DNA of 60,000 nucleotides, taken from Takakia lepidozioides (Eukaryota; Streptophyta; Takakiopsida; Takakiales; Takakiaceae). Of this stretch, positions 23,520 through 35,600 are shown piece by piece. The stretch covers positions 46,254,001 through 46,314,000 of the forward strand of contig CM060733.1 in assembly GCA_030704615.1 (NCBI GenBank). The letters run 5' to 3'. Under the pieces are notes generated by a model. The model had not been told where the DNA came from, made no database searches, and saw nothing but the letters and a program-made list of their open reading frames with translations. Position numbers and translations under genes: made by a program. Positions within the stretch are counted from its first letter, which is position 1. Each line of letters starts with the position of its first letter.

Positions 23520-24310
23520 GAAAATCCAAAGTGAAGAACGTTTTGTTTTTCACTGCTCTTTCAAAAAGAGATGCCATAGCTAGATATTGACTCTCTACTT
23601 TGCGTGGAGCTGAAGACAATTTTAGAGAGGAGCTCAAGCTCATGAAAGAAAAAGCGAAGGGGCTACCATTAGCATTGTCCAAGCTGAAAAAAAATAAGAA
23701 AGGAAAGCATGGAGACTTGGTGATGAAGATGCATGCTGACAGAGATCTGGCTGTAGTGATATGATTTGACAAAAAAACTGTATATTTGTTGTCAAGTATT
23801 GCAAGGCCTCTTGCTGGACCCAACTCATAGTGACATTGAGGAGGTTTTGTGGGAAATTGTCTATGTTCAGATTCCTTCCTCTTCCATGTACTTATAGTAC
23901 CAATGTTTTATGCGAGGTGTAGATGTGTAAGATCAATTGAGAGGTGCTTATAGCGTGCAGACGAAGACACACAAGGGGCGGCACCGTGTGTACTTCTTCT
24001 TGCTTTATACATATATGGTGGATGCTTGGATTCATTATTCATCTCATATGAGGCAGGTGGGGAAGGAACCCATGAGCCACTTTGAACTGAATTTGGCCAT
24101 GGCCAACCAACTGACATAAGGATGTTGGACCACCTTGGAAATAAAGTCCATTTATACACCCAACCATTGGGTGGTGCATCAGATCTTGCACTCAACAAGG
24201 AGGCGCATGTGTGTGGTCTGTAGGGTGCGCACCTATTTTTATTGTATCCAATGTCAAGAGGCAACTATGTATTTGGGGTTATGCTGGCAGAAGTTGCATC
24301 GCATTTGCAA
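23520..24310 (+). pseudogene. piggyBac-like transposase relic (PGBD family), broken
   Basis: Reading the plus strand, fragments match the C-terminal half of piggyBac-type (DDE_Tnp_1_7) transposases in order. First comes FFTALSKRDAIARY and KGLPLALSKLKK, then DKKTVYLLSS. Next comes MRGVDV-stop-DQLRGAYS, which fits the family signature with RGVD before DQLR. AWIHYS follows, and finally a Cys-rich tail with CVVC, YFYCIQC and LC, like the terminal zinc-binding domain. The frame is destroyed by TGA at 23762-23764, TAA at 23928-23930, a further stop near 24117 and at least one frameshift between the first and second parts. Terminal inverted repeats and TTAA target sites were not located. It is a dead, old copy. 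Confidence 0.75.
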
Positions 24311-25658
24311 AAGGTGGATGTGGACACGTCTAATGTTCTTTTCTTTATGTGCTAGTGAAGTTGGCAAGAAATGGTCGTGCTCATTGGGATGCTTGATCAC
24401 TGGGATGGTTGATGTGCAGGGGTTTGGTTTGCGTTCATTTTGTGCGGTAGGTTGCACCATACATGGGCTGTGGACTCTTGTCATCAAGTGTAATGGGGAA
24501 CTGTTCACTACAAGGAGGTTCTTGTTGTTGGGGTGATCTGAACTGGACATGGTGCTGGGAATTGCCAATTGATGCAGCTTGTGGAGTGGAGACAGAGGCT
24601 CTTCCTTTGTACATGTCTGGAGAGAGTACCATCGATGGATTGCTTCTGCAGGAGCAAGCACAACCTGTACTCCCAAATATCTTTCCTATTTACAGTAAAA
24701 AACGATTAAGTTGATCATTTAAGAGGGATGAAATGTAAAGCTTCATTTATGCATCTTTACTGTGTAACAGCTTATTATGACTGGAAATGGAACAAGACAG
24801 AGTTGGACTGGGCGTATTCAATTAGTAATGAGAGGCACTCTCTGCTTTCACAGGCTCATCATCTTCCTGTAGACTTTTACATGGCGTCCATGAAATAAAT
24901 AGCGAGTGGGGCCCATGATCAATGCATGGTCTTGGACAATGGATGTGTGAGATTTAAGGCATCATCTGACCCCAACTCAAAACTTACACGACTCTTCACG
25001 TTTTAGACAATACCCTTGTTAGTCTTACTCTAAATGCTTACAAACTGGAACATCCATCTTCATCCAGCATGCCATGGTTAACTGATTGTAAGAAAACGAT
25101 GAACTAAACTTAACTCCCAGTCACCAGATGCGAGAGACATTACAGTAAGGTTGGAAAGACAAATCAACACTATATTTCAAATTGGGGGTAAAATTGATTC
25201 CAACAGGAAACTGAAGTGGTCCATTATTAATCCATCCCACCTAACTGCCTCCAGAATGTCGAACTGTAAAAAGCTAAAACCAGGAACTGTGACACACCTT
25301 TGAGCCACAGACGAGTAGAAGCAGAGCTAGAAGAAATCCCTTCTCACAATCACAAGGATGCGCACTACAGAGTGAACATCCCTTACAAAATAGAAACACG
25401 AGTTATGGTGTAAAAACATCCTGCAGTAAATCAAGTACTAGCAGGTAGCTATGCAACGGAACGTATCATGTGATGAAGGGATCGATGTTTCACCCCTCCT
25501 GCATGTTCTTCTCTCATTTCTACATTATAACGTTTTGATGACAAACCATGCCATAACCTTGACACGAAGATCCAATGAGATTCAATTTCAAAAATTCAAC
25601 TAACGCCTGCAGATTCTCTAGGAATTTTTTCACAATTCCCGCTTGATCTAACTGAAAT
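24311..25658. other. intergenic DNA, 3' of the LTP gene
   Basis: The plus-strand frame of the piggyBac relic continues to 24536 but loses any resemblance to the family. The remainder is AT-rich and carries no recognisable gene. Its right end should hold the 3' UTR of the minus-strand lipid transfer protein gene. Confidence 0.45.
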
Positions 25659-26798
25659 CTACAGAAGACGGGAAATAGCTTTCAGCCCTACAAAAGCTCC
25701 AGCACCCAACAGAACCAAACGGTTTGGGAAGAAGGTTGAAGCATCACTGCTTGGAGGTCCACTAGCTATTGTTGAGCTTGGACCAGACGCTGTAGTTGAA
25801 GAGCTTGGACCACTGGCGACCGTCGGAGCTGCAAAGCACGAATGTTTATGTTAGATTGACAATGGGGGGCGGCTATAGCTTATGAAAAGGGACCTCTAGA
25901 AAATTCCTCTGCACTTCCATGGTAGACTTCTCAATGGTTCTGGTGCCACTACAACAGTAGTTTGCAGACATCCGTCGACGGATGCCGGAACGAGCAGGTG
26001 TCAATGCTACGAATATAACAACACATCATATATCAAAGACAGAGCTACAAGACAACGTGGTTACGATTGTATCACGATGTTTGTACAGGATTAGAAACCC
26101 AGAACCAGGGGTTACAGCTTGAAGGGCTTACATGCGGTAGCGGGAGTAGGAGTTGCAGGGGCCGCTGTTGGTACTCCAAGGAGACCTGCATTCACCATCA
26201 CCGCTTGCAATGTTAGGAATTCATTAGATCCGATCACACTGCTCCGCGTTACAACCTCAAACACCCACCCACCCACCATCCACTACACTGCTTAGCCACC
26301 CTGTATGAATGCGTCTGGGCTTATCGATGAAGCGATCTACTGTGCGTGGTGAAGCACAAGCTGCGAACATTGCACATTCTCCCTAAATGAATGCAGAACG
26401 GTCATACACTGAACTTCAAGCCTTGCCGCCGGCAAGCGACGCTTACGCAAGGTTATACATTGAGTCTTCTTACCTGGGCACTTGGTCGTGTCGGCGGCCA
26501 CGCCACACTTCGACGGGAGCTCCAAAGCGAGCGTGGTGTTGATGCCTTGGACAGCGGAGCCATTGAACTGAGATAGAAGCTCACACAGACACACAGGCTG
26601 ATCTTTCTGCACAGTCCCTAGTGGTTTGCAGCAGTCCCCTGGAGGACTCGCACCACTCGGAGCCGTAAGCCATGTGTAACACGTAGTCAATGTATTGTAA
26701 GTGTTAGTGCAGTCTGGTAATGCTGCTGCTGCCATGCCCACACTAAGCAAAACCGCCAACACAACAACCATGGATCGCGACAATGCCCTGGAACCCAT
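25659..26798 (-). CDS. non-specific lipid transfer protein, GPI-anchored type (LTPG), 3 exons, 182 aa
   Basis: The exons are 26474-26798, 26132-26185 and 25659-25828, with GT-AG introns and matching phases. The ATG at 26798 opens a signal peptide (MGSRALSRSMVVVLAVLLSV, cleaved near AAA-LPDC). The eight-cysteine motif is complete with spacing C-x9-C-x15-CC-x12-CxC-x25-C-x8-C, as in plant lipid transfer proteins. Two N-glycosylation sequons (NGS, NTT) occur between the sixth and seventh Cys. A Pro/Ser/Thr linker with three ASGPSS-like repeats follows. The C-terminus is hydrophobic (LVLLGAGAFVGL) and suits GPI-anchor attachment. LTPGs export or hold wax and cutin lipids at the outer face of the plasma membrane. 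The second intron boundary keeps a very short middle exon of 54 bases. Confidence 0.92.
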
Positions 26799-29642
26799 TT
26801 CCAATGCCTCACTTCACTAAACACCAAACCTGCGCCTTGACAATGTGTCGCTGCCTTGAGAAGGAAGCGAACAACTCTCGAATATGAACAGCTACGGTTA
26901 TGAGCTTCTTCAGTCGTGGGAGTTCAGAGAAATATGAACGAAGATAGCCCCGGCTGCGTAGATCCTCGGTGGTCTGGAGCAAAAAGAGAGAAGTAGGAGG
27001 AAGACCGTCACAACTAAAGAAGCGTACAGCTTTCAAACTTCTGAGAGGTAAGGGGAGATGGAGAGTAGGTAAGACTCCTTGATTACTGCTCTGCTCAGGT
27101 AAAACCCACAGACTTGAGTTAGAGACCACAGCGAGCAAGCGTGATGGCGGTGGGCGTGAACTACCGTACAGTGCAAGTTCGACGAAGCAGAGAGAGAAAC
27201 GAGAGCGGCCAGCGCAGCTTAGGTGGGTCGTAATGACCTGCTGCTTGTTGAGACAGGCTGCCTCCAGCATTTAATAAGCATGATGCACCACCCAGGGTAT
27301 TACCTATCCCATCTCTCCTGTTTCCACCCCACAAACACGTTTACCTCATACAACTACCCATTGGACCTGCCTCTCATAAACCAGTTCAAACCGAGCAATT
27401 CCTGCAAAAACTTTCCTTGCATGTAGGACGAAATTTGTGGTAGGTGTAGACATCACGTCATCATACCTCTTCTCACAGTAGAACTGTTCGATATCATGAA
27501 TGGTACAGTCTCTCTTTTGTAGCTCTTTTTAACTTAGCCTTTCTCCATGGTTTCAGAGACAAGTTCACAATTTTAGATGTTACCCTCACTTGGGTTACAG
27601 CACTAGTTACTACATAATGTTGAGCCATTAAAGTAGGGGGGGGAGTAAATGCGAGGCTGACGGTCAATTACCTCTTGTGATGTGTCACCCTGGACTTTGT
27701 ACAGCGCCAACATGTGCAGAGCCACCCTGTGTGGCAGCTTTGAATGTGATATATCCGTGTAGTCCACACTTGGGTTCGATGCTAATCCATGGATCTATGC
27801 TATGCGTAGGCCATCTCTTTTCCAGAAATCTCGCTCCTTTTCTCACCTTTTTAGAAGGGGCGTCCACTCTTTTCTTGTTACGGAGGATTTAGTGCTCTTC
27901 TTGAAGAGATATTTTTGGCTTATCATGAGCGTCTGACTGTGATGACATAAGTATTTTCCTCGCAATTCGGGAACCAGAAACATTCGGAATCTCACCGTAA
28001 GTAAGTAGGTACACGGTCCGAAACAGAAGGGCACTTTAGAAACAAATGCAGATTTCAAGGGTGGAGGAGGAGACCCCCCTCCGTACTCCTGTCTCCAAAC
28101 CGACTTTTGAATTTGAATCCCCACGAAAGTCTGCAATGGAGTTTAGGGTCCAACGATTATATTGAGCAGCGTTGCAGCACATGGCAGCTGGGCATTGGGA
28201 TTGTCATCTTGCAGGGACCGTTGTACAGCGGAACAGGTGATTTGCCACTGCGCCATTGGCCCCACACTATGAGACTCATCCCATCAGACTCCAGAGGGAG
28301 GGAGGGAGGGATATTTTGAACCGATTTTGAATGTCCAGGGCATGTGGCGCATGCAAAATAGCAAGTCGGCGCTGTGTCAAGCACAGTCATAATTGCACAA
28401 CGGTCGCCAGCGCTGATCGTGCAGCGAGACTCTCTGATAGATCGCCTGCTTGTCTCGACTCTCCGTCCGTGTTGAAAACCTTCACCGCCTTCACCACCGA
28501 CGAAGAACCTCACAGTAATGGGAATGCACCAGTAGGGTTGGCTTGTAAGTCATAATGGATTACTAAAACTGTCCCAAGACTCACATGTGTTACATTACAT
28601 GCAAAGGCTCCACTAAATTTCACAGAGATGAATACTTACTTGTGGGGCTAGTAGAGCTTTGAAGGCTCCCCATCTTGTTGCTTCACCACACTCGCTAGTG
28701 TAACATGACTCATTAACCCAAGTTGCTTTCACTGTCGCATGATCAGGAGGACCCAAAATTGTACACCCAACTAATTTTGACCTTAACAGCTGGTGGGCTT
28801 CTGCCTGCTGTGAATGAGCCAATGACTGCATGTCTGCAGAACACCCCAGTTTCTCTTGGGTGGGTGGGTGCCATTAATGAGAGAGCAATCACCGATTCTT
28901 CGGTGCCTGGACGGTGGACAGTGCACATTTGTCTCTGCGTTACATTTACAACACTTCTCTGTTCCTCGCACCACCCATCCATTCAGATCTCTCTAAGAGC
29001 TTTAGTAAACGGATGAGCTGAACAGTCATAAAAAAAATTGCAAAACTTGTCAGACTAAGTACTTGAAAATAATGTTCTAACTAGTTTCATCTTTGATCAT
29101 CTTTACAGTCCAACAGTACACCCTACATTGCAAACCTGTCAATACATGTCCTTTTTCGGTAGGATATCCAAGTTCAGGTACAACAGTTTCAAGCACACCT
29201 AAACAACTGTACTTTGACCCGGCCAACCAGAACTGGTGATAGTGCAAACCAGACAAATAGATTGGAAAGTTACACAAACTACTTGACATGTGAAAGCCAG
29301 AGCCAGAACAATGTATGTCGCAAATCTCATATCCAACTATGTGTTTGAGTTATGTACATTTGAGGGGTCCAGATTGTCGGATCACCACCTTTTCTTTTTT
29401 ACAGATTGACAGCTTACTTGTCTACCTAATGCCTTTTTCTCCTTTCTCCTTCTCCCTCCTCTCTCCATCTCTTATTCAAAATGGTAACCCCAAACAGTAG
29501 TAGGTCATGACAATTGCCCAGAGCAACGCAAGGCAGCTCATGCTCTCAAATTACACAACTGGCAGAATTTCTAACTCCTTGGGTCAAATTACACTCGGAA
29601 GCTTTTGGCCTCACCTTCGCGGCCTCTCTGGACCTTCCGGAC
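26799..29642. other. intergenic DNA between LTPG and Rab3GAP-like genes
   Basis: The left end holds the promoter and 5' UTR of the LTPG gene, the right end the 3' UTR of the Rab3GAP-like gene. No gene is recognised between. A short G-tract (GGGAGGGAGGGAGGG, 28296-28310) could form a quadruplex on the plus strand. Open frames of 60 to 150 codons lie on both strands but have no known domain. Confidence 0.5.
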
Positions 29643-32600
29643 CTAGACTAAGGTCCATTCTCCAGAGACTGTTGGTGATGGCCGTCTCTCCATGTCAGCT
29701 GCAAGATGTCTTAACTGCCTCTTCTCAAACAAGGAGGTTTTCACTTCAAATATTCGGGAGATCAGGTTCCCTATATTCTCCCCCTTAATGAACTGATGAC
29801 CTTGCATGTCCGATGCCCCCTTCTTTGGTGCTTGCTTTTCAACCTCTGCTGAGAGGATGGGCTCAGGGGGGGATGCATCAACGCTCACCACGCCACCAGC
29901 CTCTGTTGTGCCGTCAACTCCAATAAATGATGCCTCGGTCTCTGCAACCTCACAAGGGGGTGCATTCACGGCTGTTTCCATCACCTCATAGACCTGCACA
30001 GTTGGACATCAGGATTGACATCACACCAATGGACTCAAAAGTGGCACACAATTGTCGTCCAAATAATATAGCATGCCACATGATTGTAGTGCTGATCACA
30101 GAAATGAACTTGTCTTTACCTCACACAGGTGCTCAAGCTTAGCGGCACTCATCCCCCGACCACAGGTAGACACAATGTAATTAGTGCACTCTCTCAAGCA
30201 TTTTGCAAGGGGCTCCCTCTTTGCTGCTGGCGCAGCCTCTGCAATTGCAAAGCCTGCACTAAGCTGCCACACATGCCACACCACTCCAGCATTACATCTC
30301 TGGTTTTTCTTGTCGTCATTCACATCGACTCGAATCTCTTTACAAGTATGTAGGCTTTTAGGTCTCAGCTTTGAAATTCCAGTGGCCAAAAATTTTAAGC
30401 TGACAGCCATTTGCAACAGAAATGGTAGAAAACAACCACATGATCTTAATGTAGATAATAGACCCTGCAAAATCTGTTGCCAACAGCCATTTCTGCAATC
30501 TCATTGGAAAGACGATATAAAGCTCCTTTCTCTCTTTGGGAGCCCCGTGGATTCTGTAAAGTGGGGCTCCCTCTCCATGCAATGCTCAAGCTTTGAGTTG
30601 TGCTGTGTCTATGGCTCTACTGTACAGTTCTACTTTTATCCCTTAGGCCCTTTTGAGCCGCTGCAGAGGCATTGAATTTCTTTCTTGCTCTCTGTCTCTG
30701 TCTCTCTGCTCTCTCTTTGTAAGGGAAGGTTTTTGGTCCCGCAGTCCCAACTGCTAGTGCAATCAAAGCCACATATCACTTGTGTTGGTGTAAGATTACA
30801 GTTGCAGCCATGGTGCCAGTGTGTCATACTTTCAAGTCAGACGTACTAGACATCAAGTGACCAAAGAATCAATCCTTGAGCAAGATGCCCTTGCTTGGAT
30901 TATCCACTCGAGTCACAAAGAAGTAAATGTACCTCACTCTCTATCCCTCCTTCAAGAACTTAAGACCCTAAAACACGGTGGGTACTGCTACCCTTCTGGA
31001 ATTTACTAAAAATGAATGACAAGTTGATTGACAACAGTACTCTGGACAAGACCATGCAAGGAGTGTATAGAAAACACACCGCAGCAATGAAGAGTTGCTC
31101 AAACAGATCTGAAGGAGCGACATTTTCCAAAGCATCAAGTGTGCTCTCCCTGGAGAATGACAAATCCCAAACTTCAACCCCCAACTTGGTTCTCTGTGTA
31201 CTACCTACAAGGCACCACTTCAACTGATTTGAAAAATTCTGACAGAAAATTAACATCAAGATGGTGCAATGACACATTCACAGCTCATCCCACAACCATT
31301 CAACTTTTGGATCCTCTGGCTGAAATGTGGGTGAGACCACTCACCCAGAGTCAGGTCTACCAGTGCATTCTATTTATTGGCTGGAAGCCTTACCCTCGTG
31401 GTGGCAGTTCAATTCTTAGCAGAGACTGGCAAATAAATTAAAATTGTTGCATCTCTGTAGTGTACGTGCCTCTCAGCCATATTGTATGGGGATAAAGACG
31501 TAAGAACCATGAACTCTTCACACTTAATTTACACCTGTACAAAAGGCCGAAAGATGTCCGAGGTTTCTTTTTTCCCTTGTGTGATTCATGGCTGCTTTGA
31601 CCAAGAACTTTGAGGATGTACATGACACTCTTGAGGACAAGCTATACACTGCAATGACTGGACAGTATGATGCCCCCTAGCCAAAACTAGGGTGATTCTT
31701 CGAGTACACATTGACTATCCACAGATCCAGATATGAATTAATGCCGGGTTTCATTTGTCACCTTTTAGGATGAGGCGGGAAGCCAAAAGAGATGCAATGA
31801 AAGTGATGTCTGATCCTTCATTGGCATACAACAGCTTACCCAGCAAGCTCTTCATCAAATAGAGGGGCCTGTTTCACTGCAGGCACAGGTCGTGCTGAAG
31901 ACCATAGCTCTTGCCACAAGTTCCCTGTCCACCAATGAACATAGAAGCGGATATTAACTGTGAAGTAATAGTACCGGGAAGATTCCTGGTAGTTGAATAC
32001 TTGTAATTCCTAGTTTTCCTTCTTGAAGCTGACTCCAAAACATTGTCCTCCAAGAAGCACAAGTGATAGTAGCCACCAGAACCTCGAGAACATCTACTTT
32101 CACACAAATTCAGGGAAGGAACTTTTGGATGTACACATGTTACACAAGGATTGCAAACTGCATGAGTATAAGGGTACCTTCGCACTGCATCCGTGCACTG
32201 AGGTAGCCACGTATTGCTGCCTCATTCCCACCACCGTCTTCACTATTCAAATCCGCCAATAGAAGGCCCGAACCAGGTTCCTCCCGCCAGTCCAAGGGCG
32301 AGTACCAGCGCACAAAGTCTTCCAGAATACATCCTGGATTGGCAGCCTGCTTCCAGGATCCATATAAGAATGCTGAACATCAAACAGCACATGGTCTCTC
32401 TAACCAATGGGTTCTCGTATCTTCTATATGAATTTGGCAGAAGATATCAAAATTGTAGTGATTTGCAGACTTACACTAGTGACTTGTCAAGTAGCATCAA
32501 CAAGCACACTACCATGAGATGTAAGGCATGCATAAAAGTTGGCGACCTTAAATGCTTGCATATCTGATAGGAGCTGAGAACAGCCAGCACCCACACTGCA

Positions 32601-35600
32601 CCCACAATTTCACCATATCAACAAGTGAGAAACATCAGGAAGCAGAACACACTCGCTTAAATCATGCACAAATCCGTGTAATAATCCCAAAAGGAATTAC
32701 CTCTACAGCACCTAAGGTAAATCGCACCTTCTGGTGCGTAGAATAAGTTCCTCTGTTTCCCTTATTGCATCCTCTGTCATAACAGGATTCTCCTGCAGGA
32801 TCCCCCCAGAATGTCAATCATAAAAACAGCACATGAATCAGATGCTCTCCTGCAAGTGCGTTGATACAAACGTATGCATGTGAGAAGGTATGCATGCTCT
32901 ATTTGAGTATCTGACTGCAGCATAAAGAACCCATTACTGGTAAAGCAAAGAATTGAGAGAGTGAAATGAGGAAACCGGCATGACCAGTACCTGCATGACT
33001 GAAAGAGGGAGGCACAACTCCACACACCTGAGTTAAGGGGGAGTAAACAGGCTCCCCTGTCTCTAGCATTCTGAGGTCAGCTGCCGGGCGGTCTGCTCCG
33101 AGCCTGAGGGTCACATCCCCATTCTTCAGCTTCGCAAACACTGGTACCGGACACATCAAGGGAGGGGTTGATAAGCCACATTGCTGAGATACCACTCCTC
33201 TACATCCATTCAGAGCATCCAAAGACGCCAATGCTGCAGTCCTGCGCTTACGCCTTGCTATGCAGCAATTCAATAGTTGCATTTGTTGGTGTAAGAGACA
33301 GTAGCGCAGATCAGGAATTGCATCGACTGGCATGCGAGATATGGATTGACCTTCTGCCCATCGTCGCCTTAGCTGTATTCATGGGACCACACTCAGTCAA
33401 CTGTTCTGACATAAGGTCAATGATGATCACTGCAATACAGACTTTCAAGTTTGTGCCACAACTCTGGCATTCCTCCAGATTTTTAGTTTAAAACATGCTT
33501 ATCCAGAGGAACTATGTAATCTTGAAAGTGTAACACTGGCACCTGATTCTTAGGAAACTACAAAAGAATAATTGAACAGCTAATCTACTTGTCCAAGAGA
33601 AAAACACACATCTGCAACAAGTAGATTGTGAGAAACAGCAGCTTCCTGGATTGGTCTGAACCTACTGCCATCTGTAGGGAAACTCAATGATATCCACCCA
33701 AGACAGACCAAAGAGATCCGGAAATAAAAAAGTTGAATAAACTCTTGCAGCAGTACAGAAATTCCATGTGTACATACCCCTTTGATCACTTCTAACCAGA
33801 ACTCAGCCATCTTCTGCTCTGTCTTTATCCCTGCCATAATTTCCGCAAGCTGTGCAACAAAGCACTCAGGCGGAGCTCCATGAACCTCTTCTGGAAGCTT
33901 TGGGCCACCCGATGGAGAAAATTTGTTCCTCTCCCTCTCCTCATGCTGGGTGTCTGCAGACCGTACATGTTCTTTGTGAGCATGTCCCTGTGTTGGAGTT
34001 GCATGCACACCCTCTAGCTAAATATATAATAGGTAAGAGTGAAGTTGCTCACATGAACCTCCTACTAGTCACCAGAACAATAAGTCCTTAACACATCCTT
34101 GAAATCCTTGGAACGAAAAAAGAGCATCATTCAGATTCCATTGGTAGTCCAAATAGTCATTTTATGTCTCCAAATGAATAAAAAACCTCAGTATGCAGTG
34201 AAGGTGTCCAAGAGAAAGACGAAAGGTCTCTCTACTTTGACTACAATGATGAGAGCTTGGTGATACGACAAAAATCCACAAAGAATGAGGAGATTAATAT
34301 ACCTGCATCAAAGAGGGACCATAGCAGAGTATGGTATGCACCAGTGCTGGGGGTCTTTGGGGTCTTCACCTTGCCATCCTTGTCACGTGTGCTCAGCCTT
34401 TTCATGGCAGCAAAGCCTGAAACTAAGCCCGACCAATCCCCACTATTTGAGAGGTTTTCCCTGTCCAAAGTTCGGCCACCCTGATACGCCAGCTCTCGCA
34501 TACGTTTCACTGATCTTCCCACCCTGTATCATAAGATCGCCCATCCCAGTAGACATGGGTCCTCAGTACAGTGCTCGTTGACATACTCTAACCCAATAAA
34601 CCATTGCAGCTCTGCACGCAGGAAGTGTGTAAGACCTTAGATGTAACAGCAATTTGAGGCCTATGGAATACATGTGTACACAAAATTGTCCATTCAAATT
34701 AAGATCACGTTGAAGCCAGGCAACACCACAGTTGTGCTCTATTGGTTGAGCTCATTTTCCAGACCCAGCTTTTAGTCTGAATAGGCCTGATGCTCAAAAA
34801 GTAAAGCTTGTGCATGGTAAAACAGGGTTAGGGAGCCCTGGAAGCCACAGGTTGAACCAAATCTGGGGCAACCTAGCTAAATCATTTGCTAAGTTAATTG
34901 TTCCTGGAATCACCCTCTGTAAAGGCGTGCTGACTCACTAAAGGACCTTAATCAAAAGCGAAACCACGACACTTACTCGATGGCTGCAGCAAGCCGCCGA
35001 ACAATCATTGATGGAGGAATAGCAACCACAGAAAAAGCTTCTTTGTATGCCTCCTCTTCCACGGGATCCTTCCTCAGACTCTGCACCCCCAACTTTACGT
35101 TACAGATCCTGATTTAAAGTGTGATCGAGAACAGACAACCAGACAACTAGTCTGGGTGTGTGATCTCTGTCATGAACTGTCATTTACAAATTCCATCTCA
35201 CAGAAACCGTCGACTTAAATGGTCATCAAACTCCCAGAATGTTACTGTAGCCCACATATTCACAGGTATTGTAGAAAATAGAACATGTCAGGATTTCGCA
35301 GCAGCAGCGAGTAGAACTTGGATTACCTCAGCTCCAATGCCACCTCTCTCTGCAATAGATCCATGATTAAAACTTGAGTTATTCACACCAATATCGGCTT
35401 CTGCATCTATGACCTTCTGCCTTATGCAATTCACAGCAATGAAGTAGCGTCGCCAAAACTCCTGCTCCTTCATTTTCTTTGGTACATATTGAAACCGAAG
35501 GTTTCTCAACTCTTCATCATACTGCAAGAAGAAAAGGGGGGAATGCTTAATGAGTAACAACATCAAACGCACTAAGTGAGGTTGGGTGATACAAGGGAAC

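Noticed and set aside
23362-23823. 153-codon minus-strand open frame
   Set aside because: The opposite strand carries the piggyBac family signatures, so this is an antisense shadow.
28296-28310. G-quadruplex-capable tract
   Set aside because: A single short tract far from any mapped gene start; listed as a sequence note only.
34580-34625. Possible extra Rab3GAP exon after TGCAG near 34619
   Set aside because: Joining the exon ending at 34977 directly to the one starting at 34523 is in phase and gives AAIEVGRSVKRMRELA, which fits the family better.
34741-34860. tRNA-like or SINE-like boxes (GCTCTATTGGTTGAGCTC, GGTTGAACC)
   Set aside because: The two boxes are not in the A-then-B order required on either strand and there is no tail or target duplication.
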